64,000 bases of DNA from positions 253,612 to 317,611 of the forward strand of contig ML996711.1 in assembly GCA_010356995.1 (NCBI GenBank), written 5' to 3'. The position numbers and the translations under genes were made by a program. Numbering within the stretch: the first letter of the stretch is position 1; every line of letters starts with the position of its first letter. This document shows positions 10,175-20,252 of this stretch, in pieces. Source of the stretch: Trichodelitschia bisporula (taxonomy: Eukaryota; Ascomycota; Dothideomycetes; Phaeotrichales; Phaeotrichaceae). Below the pieces are notes generated by a model. The model did not search any database. It was not told the DNA's origin and was given only the letters and a program-made list of their open reading frames with translations.

Positions 10175-12269
10175 GTTTACGAGAGACGGACGGGTAAGTG
10201 GCTTTAGAGTTTAAAGGGCGAGAAAAAATGTGTGGTGGTTGCGTGGGGGACGGCGGAAAGAGGCGTCGGATGTAGATATATATGATGGGCAGCGCTTTCA
10301 CCTGAGGTGGCTGCTTATCCCTCTCGGCTTCTGTCCGATGATTATCCACCAGAGTCGGCTACACAGGCCGTTGTTTCAGGGTGGCGCAGTCCGCCATGGA
10401 CCAGCTGCATCGACGCTGGAACCCAATCCGCCTCAACGAGACAGCCCTAGCCCAGTAGTAGGCCTACGAAAGGCGACCAGATTCCATGACTACTCCTAAC
10501 AGGAAATTATTTGCACGAAGGAATGGAGCAACATCCCCAGGTAAGCTGTCGGGAAGCGAGCTTACGGAGGAAACGTATGCTGAAAGACGCTCGCCACGTC
10601 TTCCGGCACTTGCTTGAGCCTCCTCCCCCCACGGCCAGCGCACCAAACTTCGCCAACCTTTTCAGGATCGGAACATTTCAGAAAGCGCGGCGGCACATGT
10701 TCCTCACGGAGTGCCAAAGCCGAGCACGCTCGCCGATGCTGACGACGCCTGTAACAACGGAGAGAGTGCTTCTTCCGTCCAAAGAGTTTGGCTGAATCGC
10801 AACAAAAGTGAGGATCCGCTAAGCTGACGGACGGTGGGCTCAGCGTGCCCGAGCAATGCGTTATTTTCTGTCCCACTGGGGCCTCGTAGAGCTCGGGCAA
10901 GGCAGTTCGCGACCTGGGCAAGGTATGGCAAGGCTAACGCATGTGAAAGACCCCCCACGCGACCTCAGGGGAAAGGAGAAAGGCCAGTGATCAGCTTTCG
11001 GACTGCGGCTCCTGAGAAACACTGGATCTTCCATTTTATTCCAGAACCTTTTCAGTATCCAGTAGTCCACGCAGGCTGAAGACATCACTAGATACGGATG
11101 GCGGGGCAGAACATGACTGAGCATCCCAGCTCACCAAACCCAGTTCCACGAGCTCCAATTTTTAGGCGCCATCCAGCTCCGAGCGAAAGGCTGCGGCGTG
11201 AGACCTGACAAAAGCAATCATGCAACGCATTCCAACCCAGTAAACGTCGACCGTTGGGCGTGAACAGTGGACCACGACTCGCGGAGTTGACTGCGTACTG
11301 AGCCTGCGAGGAACCACCAGTTTCTGGTTGGACTCTGTCTCAACACCCCACAGCCAAATGGCGCGATTTTTTCGTAATTGTAAATGCCCCACGGCCAGCC
11401 TCACTTATCGTCGGTTCTGTTCAGCATGAAGGTTTAGTTAAGTGACCTGTGTAACCGGGACTGGAGAGCAAAAGAACGAAATTTCGGTCTGTTAGTCTCT
11501 CCCAAGAGTGAGGCGGGCCAGTCGTTCGAAATTACATCGTGATGGTTGGCTGAAAGGTAGTCAGCAATCAGTCGGAGATACGTGGAGGAGGGGTAGTAAC
11601 CTCCGCCGGCCCCATCTCTTCACGTCCTAGCTTCTGACCTAAGATGCTCCGTGAATCCTGCGGCCTCCCGATGCTCCGGTGGCAAAGACCACAAGTTACA
11701 ACTATCGAAGGTGGCCAAAGGCTTTATGCACTGTGTGCGCTGATGAAGAGAATTGAAAGCTCGCCACGAATATGGCGAGCTGCATCGACTGGCTTTCGTT
11801 CGAAAACCTGGTTCGTCCAGTTGCGACTTGGGTAGCTGCAGCTTGATAAGGCTCGCGTTCTGCAGGATGAATTCTCCAGGAATGCCGGCTGCCAGTGACG
11901 GATGAGGTAGAGCGGTGTCGCCTGTCGATGCGGCCTAGGGGCCATCGGAAAATTCGTGGCCGTCCTCACTGGAAGTATTGCGGACGGGGGCGGCTACAAC
12001 ATTTTCGGGTGACCCTAGAAGCCTCATGTGCTGTTGATGCAAGTTGGTTGGAAGTCGATCGGCCCGCTTCACAATGTGATGTCCTGCATGGCTGTCATTA
12101 TCTGAACTTCTTCAGACATGTCAAGGCGAGGAAAGCATGTGAGCCAGAGTGTCGACTTTCTCCCGCGTCCAAGCAGATAATAACGTGCTCCAGGGTTCGT
12201 AATCGTCAAAAGTAGGACCAACGATGTCATTCCTTTCGTCTCAGTCAATATGCGGAGTTGACGCATGAA

Positions 12270-12320
12270 TCAGAGACTGGCCTGACGTACGAATCTGAGA
12301 TTGGCTCAACGTGCAGAAAG
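12270..12320. repeat. Short degenerate tandem repeat, about 25 bp period
   Basis: Two adjacent copies share the pattern GAATC-GAGA-TGGC-ACGT, with C/T and G/A differences. Confidence 0.5.
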
Positions 12321-12429
12321 TGTCCAGGGAATGGTGACGCCCTCAAGGTCGTGACCACTGAACCCAAACCCGGGTTCATCGGTCGAACCACAATCGTTGA
12401 GTCAACGGGTCTGTATTGTCCAAAGGAGA

Positions 12430-12624
12430 ACTTGGCTTCTCGACGGAGCGGTTGGCCACGGTTTTAGTTGATCGGCCGATTTCTGGTCCAGCTGGCCGCC
12501 TATGGACTCTGAAGGGACGGATATGCAACTGGCCTCTCGGAGGAGCAGTTGACCGCATTCCCAAAGGATCGTTTGATTTCCAGTCCAGTTGACCTCCTAT
12601 GGACTCTCAAAGGACAGATATGCA
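12430..12624. repeat. Two-copy degenerate tandem repeat, 97-bp period
   Basis: GATTTCTGGTCCAG at 12478 recurs as GATTTCCAGTCCAG at 12575, followed in both copies by CCTATGGACTCT and then GATATGCA. The similarity also extends upstream (GGCTTCTCG versus GGCCTCTCG). Most differences between the copies are transitions. Confidence 0.7.
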
Positions 12625-15526
12625 CCAGCAGGCGAGCCAGGGATCGAGGCGGAGGACCGGGAGGCCGTCAGCGTCTGGCGTCGTACCTAAGGAGGACATC
12701 TCAGCTCAGAGGACCATAGTAATCATGGGAAGAAACAAGTGCCGTCGACAAGATGGTCGAAGGAAGTCGATCGAACCCACGATGATGGCATGTCGTCGGT
12801 GGATCCGGCGGCATTCGGCCCGAATAGGCACCAACGCCGCTCCTCATTTGCGGACATCATGTGGCAAAACTCGGCGACGAGATATCTGAGTGGACGAATG
12901 TCGGATGAATGTGCGGCATCTGTTCGAGTCGCGATCGTGGTGGTAAGTCGAAGGAGATTGGTCGCAGTTTGTGCGATGCCGGCCGTTTGCTCGGGTCCGA
13001 TGGAAGGTGTGTCGACGATGGGAGGATCTTTCACCTGTGTCTGGAGGGTCGCAATCAGGTTCTACTCTTCAAGCAGTATACAGGAGAGGTCGTCAAGGAA
13101 CGGGACGTTGTCAAGATGATGAAAAGCGAAGATGCGGAGTGGTTTGTCAGACGGTCTCGGGGTAACCGCAGCCGTAAGCGGCATTCGCGACTTCCTGGTC
13201 AGTTCTCCGTAATCAGTCCGCCATAAAAGCAGCAACCATCCGGGTAAATCGTCAAGCGGTTTGAAAATCTGTGGAGATATTATAAGAGCAAACGCGTGTG
13301 GGACGCCCAGAATTTAAATCGAGGCGGAATTCCGAGGAGACGTGTGATGAACTGGCTGGCTTGTGATCGACTGCGCCATCACCACAATCAGTACCGCCTT
13401 GCAATGTTGGTCGAAGCCCAACAACAGCACGCCCAAAAGGCATTGCGATTCATATATTCAGGGCGTCAATCTTTGCCCGCTTTTGCAGAGAACTGCGTTC
13501 GCCCGTACAAGGCGAAACTGAAAGTTGTTGCCTCTCAGATTCACAAATTCCAATGGGTGCGCCGTAGGAACTTCAACCGATGGGCCACTCTGGAGACAAG
13601 CTCCGGTGACTTCATCTACTTGTTTCCGTTCCTCAGGGCAGGCATGAGGATCGAGCCTTTATTTCCCTTCGCCGTGAAACGGAGCTCACCTGCATGTTAC
13701 CGGTACGACCGCCTCGCATTTCACAGCAAGTCCGATTGGGGCAGCATATTCGGCTCTGCGCAACTGCTATGGACCAGCACTGGTCTCTACGGAGTACAGC
13801 TCCGCCAACATCAGACCTCAATAGCCCTCACTCCAGATGCTTAACGTCCTTCTAGTTCTTTCCGTTGTCAATCACTTCCTCTAGTGGAGGCCCGGCCCGC
13901 CGCAGACGCCAGTTGTCCTGGGACTTTGCCAACCAGTACTTACAGAGGAGGCATAAAAACAAGTTTGTCTCGGCAGCAAACCTACTTTTTCTGACGATGA
14001 ATCAGCTTTGTTAGACCTAGATGTCCTGGCCAAAAGTGAGCTGTTTGAACTGGCATTTGAATACTCCCCGACCCGCTAGCACTACCTTCGGAAAGCTGCC
14101 AACACCGGGCTGGTTTGGTACACATAACACGGCATTCCGAAAGGCCATCCGAAATAAGCGTGGCCAACCTGCCTAGACGTCTTTGTGGGCGGAGCGGCCA
14201 ACCTTTTTGTGTGCCCTTATGGTTCAGTCCCAAGCATATCTTTGACCGGACCGATGACTCCAGCTCTAAGTAGTACTGTGCTCACCAATCTGGATTACAG
14301 ATGCACAGCCGTCGGATCCAGGGCGTCGGGTGGCTTTGGAATTGGATACTTGCTTCCGACGTCGGCATTACGAAGTGGCCGGTCGGGCCGATGGGACACC
14401 GGAATTGGATTGACATCGCTGACCGGCATCGGAACCACTCTGCAGAATCAGCTTCGCTCTCCGTCGAGGCCGCTGACCGGTTTGGACTTCACCTTACCCG
14501 GTCGGCCACTCGTCAATGAAAGAGAGGCGCCAGTCGGGTACGGTACGATCAAGATGGGTCCGACCCGTTAGCTAAACGGATGAGACTCACCTCACCATGT
14601 CAGTCCTTTCACGATTGATTTCGCTACCATTCAATCTTCGTTTACCGAGCCATCTTGCCGGCAGAGAGTCAGAATACGGCGGCCCATGAACTTCCAGGTG
14701 TAAAGCTGGCAGCGACACTACCCGTAAAGAGCACGGTCGGCATCGCACTCGGAGACAGGTCCGGACCATCACTTACACGAAAGCCGTCTCCGTGCCCGAC
14801 TGCCACGAGTGATCTCGGCTGTAAGCATCCGCATCGCAGCCGGGCGCCTAGCCCTTTACGCCTCGTGTTTGACAATATCTCCAAAGGATCATCCTTGCGA
14901 CGAGCCAAAGGCACGATAGTGGCGACCACTGGTAAAGGACGAGAAAGTGATTGGCCAAGTCAATTCCGGGTCAATTAGCGATTGATTGCTAGCAGAAAGT
15001 CCAGCACTGAGACGGAGAGACCCGAAGCTTAAAAGCGGAGAGAGTGGAAGCGGAGCAGCAAGCGGGACGAGCCTTGATCTCACGATACCACCGGCCACGG
15101 TATCCGCGTCTTGATCGATTGATGCACACCAGACTCCCCATCACGACTCCTCCCATCTCTCAACTCCCTCGCCCACGTGCCCTCCTCCCCATCTCACCAC
15201 CCCCCCAATCACGTGCACTTAATTCCGCAACAATATGGCTTGAAACAGCGATATTGTTTCCCCGCCCACACCCCCCCTCCCCCACCGCCGCAAACCGGGC
15301 TGGCGCGCCCGCACCGCCCTCCCCGCGCCCACCCAGCACCTCCAATCTTCGCGCAATAACGGCTCTTATATGGTACGCGTGGAGCTACATATCAGCGTCT
15401 TAGCCCACCATAAACATGGTGCACGGAGAGGGCAATCTGCGCGCATAGACAGCATTACTTGAACCCGCCACCCGCTCCCCATCTCCCGGGGCCGCACCCT
15501 CCCCCAAACACACCCCAAAACTCACA

Positions 15527-15887
15527 ATGCACACCCCCCTCCTCCTCACCCTCCTCGCCCTCTGGGCCCTGCACGCGCTCGCTATCCCCCAACGCCCAGT
15601 CCCCAACTTCTCCCAGCGGTGCGTTAACTACGGCGTCACCATCAACGACGGCGGCGGCGCCTGCCACAGCGGGTACATCCAGGTGTGCGACAAGGAGGGG
15701 AACGCCTGCACGCCGGCGAATAGGCGCGAGTGCGGCGTGCGCACACCGTGCTATAATACCACGGCGCCGGATGGGAGTTTGACGGCGAATTGCTGCCAGT
15801 TTGGGTGAGTTGCGTTCCTGTGTGTGTGGGGGAGGGGTGGGGCTGATTTTTGGGGGTAGGTCGACGGAGCAGCCGTGTATGTGTTGA
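15527..15887 (+). CDS. Small secreted ten-cysteine protein
   Basis: Two exons, 15527-15804 and 15860-15887, separated by a 55-nt intron (GTGAGT donor, CTGAT branch, GGGTAG acceptor), encode 101 aa. Without splicing the frame stops right at the donor. Splicing adds STEQPCMC and completes a Cys pair. Residues 1-19 form a signal peptide with a likely cleavage after ALA-19. The mature part of about 82 residues has ten cysteines, including adjacent CC and terminal CMC, and one NTT glycosylation site. A TATA-like TTATATGG lies about 160 bp upstream. No family is recognised. It fits the broad class of small cysteine-rich secreted fungal proteins, whose roles include effectors, adhesion and antimicrobial action. 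Function is not assigned. Confidence 0.75.
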
Positions 15888-17418
15888 GCTAGGGGGCGGG
15901 GCGTAGTTGGAATTGAGATGCTGGTCTGAGATGATGTGGCGAGACGGTGCATGTGCCTGCTATCGCCCTCATGTGCTTCTTGCCACGCCGCATTGAAAAT
16001 TGCACGACATCCGCATCCTCCCCATCCCCGGTCGCGATAAGAACCAGTCCGTGCCACCCGAAATACACAATCCTCCGGAATGCGTATTTCGGTCCTAGCC
16101 AAGCCCACAGAACAGCAGTTCAGTACCGCCCTGCGTGATCGTGCCTGATCCACAGTTCTGCGTGATCGTACCTAATCCTTCCTGATCCTGCGTCCCTGGA
16201 TGGCGTAACCCGGGCCCCGGGGAAGAGAGGAGGGGAGAGAGCACGACGCGTGCTATTAATGGCAGGATCGCACCCCCGAAAAGGCATCTGCCCGCAACGA
16301 CCAGGCAACCGGCTATTTACTTCGAAGATCATTAATCCCCCTTCGGCCAACGCCCCAGTGCGGCGAGGCGGCTTGCCCGGCATAAGCTTTGTCTTTGCGT
16401 GAACGGCCGGGGATGAGCGCGCGGTCGCGAGATGCCGCTTCGGGAAGGTGGGACACGATGATGAATGCGTGGGTGAGGCATCATGCGCGCAGTAGGTGCG
16501 AATGCGCGATGCGCAACGGTGCCGCATGAAGTGCGTATGCGGCGGGAAAAAAACCTCTGGTGCATGAAGTGGTGCTGCGGGAGGAAGTGGGGATGAAGTC
16601 GATGGTGGCGCCCGCCGCGCTGCCGCGGTGCCTGACACGCGGCGCTTGTGCCTGAATGCTTCGACCCACTTCATCGCGCCAACGGCGCAGGCACACCTAA
16701 CCCACTCGTATTCCATTCCACGTGCCGGGACGACGACGCACCACCAAAGACGCTCCTAAGGGCCCATTCAAGCAAACACTCAAGCAAACATCCAAAGGAA
16801 CTAGAACCAAACCAAAGCACCCCGCCCTCGCCCTAACCATATTCCGCGCCTCACCCACGAGGAGAACTCCTAGACCTCAAAGAGGCAGATAACAGATAGA
16901 AGCCGATCCGCCGAATATGGCAGCACCTCGAAATGCCCCGGGATGAACCCCCCCGTCACCCGTTATCAACGGCCGCTAAATATGGCACCTCTCCTCCGCT
17001 GCGATCGCCAGGGCCAGGCACGGAGATGGGGTGCCCCCATCAGCGCAACGCATCAGATGCACCCATCCACGTCGGGCTACACAGGCCACGCTCCTCCCCA
17101 ATCCACCTCCGACTCCCCGATCCCGCCCCGCACACCAGTCCACAAGCGGCAGCCCGGCTCCCGCTTGGTGGGATAATGCGCGGCGAGGCCCAATCTACTT
17201 GCCACAGGGCATGCTGGCCCGGGCCAAGGCGAGGATTGCTTATCGGCGCAAGGCTGCTGGCCCAGCTCCCCGGCGGAGAAGGTGCGACTGCCGGCAAAGG
17301 CAATCACCTAGATTGCGTGCGGCCAGGCGCTGTTCACGAGCTCTGGTCGGGGTGGCTATAAGCCCCGCGCATCCCCCGCGGAGTAAGGAGGGCCAGCGAC
17401 CAGCGCCACCACACCACG
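15888..17418. other. Intergenic, 1.5 kb, upstream of the OPT transporter
   Basis: A short imperfect duplication of TGCGTGATCGTRCCTRATCC lies near 16130-16180. No supported gene. The right half should contain the OPT promoter. Confidence 0.5.
16886..17245 (+). promoter_or_regulatory. Cluster of GATA-factor-like sites upstream of OPT gene
   Basis: AGATAA and AGATAG lie seven bases apart near 16887-16900, and two reverse-orientation TTATC elements lie near 16965 and 17239. GATA factors control nitrogen-source genes in fungi and oligopeptide transporters are typical targets. The sites are seen; the regulation is inferred, and such hexamers are common by chance. Confidence 0.25.
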
Positions 17419-20050
17419 ATGAATCGCTTCAACCACGGAGACCAGGGCGGCGACCCCGCCCGCGAAAAAGCGCACGCGACAGGCGTGAGTGCGCACGACG
17501 TTGACGCCACACAGGTCGAGCGGGACATTGCGCACCTCGCGGCGCTGGGGGAGTGGGACCCCAACATGGACAACGAGAAACTGAAAGTGATCGAAGAGAC
17601 CATCGCGGACCACGACATCGAAGCCGAGCTCGCGCTTGAACACGAATTGGAGGAGAACTCGCCATATCCTGAGGTTGTGGCTGCGGTGAGCAATGTGGAT
17701 GATCCGAGTTTGCCGGCGAATACGGTGCGGGCGTGGATTCTGGGGATGACGTTTGTGACGATTGGGTCCGGGTTGAACATGTTGTTCAGCTTGCGGCAGC
17801 CGACGATTAGTCTGGGGAGTATTGTCGCGCAACTGTGTGCGTACCCGGTGGGCATGTTCATGGCGAAGGCGCTGCCGACGCGCAAGTTCAGCTTCTTTGG
17901 TATTCCGTGGACGTTCAACCCAGGCCCGTTCAACAAGAAGGAGCACACCCTCATCACCATCATGGCGAATGTGTCCTTCGCCGGCGGCGCGGCGTACAGC
18001 ACCTACACGGTGGAGGCGATGCGTGGCTTCGTGAGTCCCCCGCCTGTGGAGCAAACGAGGCAGCTAACCGGCGCAGTACAAAATTGACTGGGGCTTCGGG
18101 TTTGCCATCATGTTCACGCTGGTGACACAAATGCTAGGTCTCGGTCTCGCTGGCGTGAGCCCCCCCCTTCCCCCCCCCATCCCTTGTCCAACCCTCAGAC
18201 TAACCACCCGTACAGCTCTTCCGCCGCTTCCTCGTCGAACCCCCCGCCATGATCTGGCCCGCCATCCTGCCCAACTGCGCCCTCTTCAACACTTTGCACG
18301 ACGTCGAAGACAACGACCCCACGCAAACAAACGGCTGGGTCGTGCCTCGGTTCCGCTTCTTCCTCATCGTCCTGGGAGCCGGCTTCATCTGGTACTGGTT
18401 CCCCGGGTACCTGTTTCAGGCCCTCAGCGTCTTCGCCTGGGTGACATGGATCAAGCCGAACAACGTGCTGGTGAACCAACTCTTTGGCGGCTTCACGGGG
18501 CTCTCCCTCGCGCCACCCTTCACCGTGTTCACGCTGGACTGGACTATGATCGCGAGTTATACTGGGAGTCCGCTCATGAGCCCTTGGCACGCAATCGCGA
18601 ACTGCATGATCGGCGTCGTAGTCTTCACCTGGATCGTCACCGGCGCAATCCACTACTCCGGCAACTGGTACAGCGACTACCTGCCGCTCTCCGACTCGCT
18701 GTCCTACGACAACACAGCCGGACCCTACAAAGTCGCCAACATCCTAACGCCGCAGTACACGCTCGACCTGCAGAAGTACAAGGAATACTCTCCGATCTAC
18801 CTCTCCACGACCTTCGCGCTGCAGTACGGTCTTTCCTTCGCGACTATCATCGCCGTGGTCGTCCACACGGCCCTCTACCATGGGAAGGACATCTGGACGC
18901 GGTTCCGCACGGCGCGCACCGAGCCGCGGGATATTCATGGCAGGTTGATGATGGCGTACAAGGGCGTGCCGCAGTGGTGGTTCATGGCCATGTTCGCCGT
19001 CATGATAGGCCTGGGTTTCGCATCCGTCCTGGCCTGGGACACGAAGCTGCCGTGGTGGGGCTTCGTGCTCGCCGTCTTCATCAGCGCAGCCTGGATGGTG
19101 CCGATCGGGATGATCATGGCGATCACGAACGTCGCCATCGGGCTGAACGTCTTCACCGGTAATGCCTCCCCCATCCCCTCCCCAACAACCCCCCTAACCC
19201 AAACACAGAGTACATAATCAGCTACATCCTCCCCGGCCGCCCCATCGCAATGATGGCCTTCAAAACCCTCGGCTACATAACCATGTCCCAAGGCCTAACC
19301 TACGCCATGGACCTCAAAATGGGCTACTACATGAAAGTCCCCCCCCGCACCCTCTTCTGGGGCCAGCTCGTCGCCAGCGCATGGTCATGTTTCGTCCAAG
19401 TCGGCGTATTGCAATGGGCCTTCGCCAACATCCCCGACATATGCACCCGCACCCAAGCCTCAAAATTCACATGCCCGAACGGACGCGTCTTCTTCAACGC
19501 AAGCGTAATATGGGGCGTCATCGGGCCACAGCGCATGTTCGCGACCGACGGGACAAGCGTGTACGGCGTGCTGCAGTGGTTCTGGCTCGTGGGCTTCCTG
19601 ATGCCGCTCGCGTTCTACTTCCTCGCGAAGCGCTTCCCCCGCAGTCCCCTCAAATATCTCAACGCGCCAGTCATCCTCGGCGGCACAGGCAACATTCCCC
19701 CCGCAGTACCCATGAACTACCTAATGTGGGGTCTGGTGGGGTATATTTTCAACAAGCACATCCGGAGCCGGTATCGCGGGTGGTGGCTGCGGTACAATTA
19801 CATTCTGTCCGCGGCGCTGGATGCGGGACTCGCTCTGGCGACGATTCTCATCTTCTTTACTATTACCATGACCAAGACTCCCGCGCCCAAGTGGTGGGGG
19901 AATAATGTTGTCGAGAGCACCATGGTACGTCTCTGTCTCCCAATTCGCCCTTTCGAGCTCCGCTAATAGACGCAGGATAACCAGGGCACCGCCGTGCGCA
20001 AGGTCCTCGAGAAGGGCCAGATCTTCGGGCCGCCGCCGGGGTCGTGGTAG
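17419..20050 (+). CDS. OPT-family oligopeptide transporter
   Basis: Five exons, 17419-18030, 18077-18154, 18216-19158, 19209-19924 and 19976-20050; introns of 46, 61, 50 and 51 nt; 807 aa, typical for the family. It is a proton-coupled importer of small peptides, probably in the plasma membrane. After a hydrophilic N-terminus of about 70 residues come the OPT hallmark SPYPEV, the NPGPFN motif and the KIPPR-like motif KVPPRTLFWGQ. At least twelve hydrophobic segments are spread through the protein. The C-terminus ends in GPPPGSW. All splice junctions keep frame, and the small exon 2 (26 codons) supplies the FGFAIMF helix. Substrate (tetra- or pentapeptide, glutathione, siderophore) cannot be told from sequence. 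Its neighbour on the right, the GH128 protein, is convergent. Confidence 0.95.
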
Positions 20051-20252
20051 ATGTTGGGCTATTGGGGCGTAATTGTTTAATTCCTCGCTGGATCGGGTGT
20101 AAATTTGTAGGTAGATTGGATTTCTCTGTACGCAACTGTAAATACCGTCGCTGTCCGAGCTCTGTAACACATCTCTAACATCTCCTTCTAACATGCAACG
20201 TACATCATGCTACAATTCAGAGTCCCTTCCTCACGATAACGAGCTGGACAAT

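Larger units (their letters stand above)
10175..15526. other. Gene-poor block with degenerate repeats
   Basis: 5.3 kb without a convincing gene. Open frames stay below about 185 codons, lack recognisable domains and often lack an ATG. The composition looks less G+C-rich than the flanking genes. Short degenerate tandem repeats occur near 12270-12320 and 12430-12624, and CCGGTC/GACCGG-type motifs recur around 14230-14540. The right end carries the promoter of the secreted peptide. Candidate frames at 12909-13226 and 13347-13844 (plus strand) remain unassigned. It could be old transposon sequence, but I see no LTR, reverse transcriptase or transposase motif. Confidence 0.5.

Noticed and set aside
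13347-13844. 165-codon plus-strand frame in the gene-poor block
   Set aside because: The full open frame begins with GTG; the ATG version has no domain, no intron signals and atypical composition.
14185-14571. 128-codon frame rich in Gly, Leu, Thr and Ser
   Set aside because: It follows degenerate CCGGTC-type motifs and looks like translated repeat sequence.
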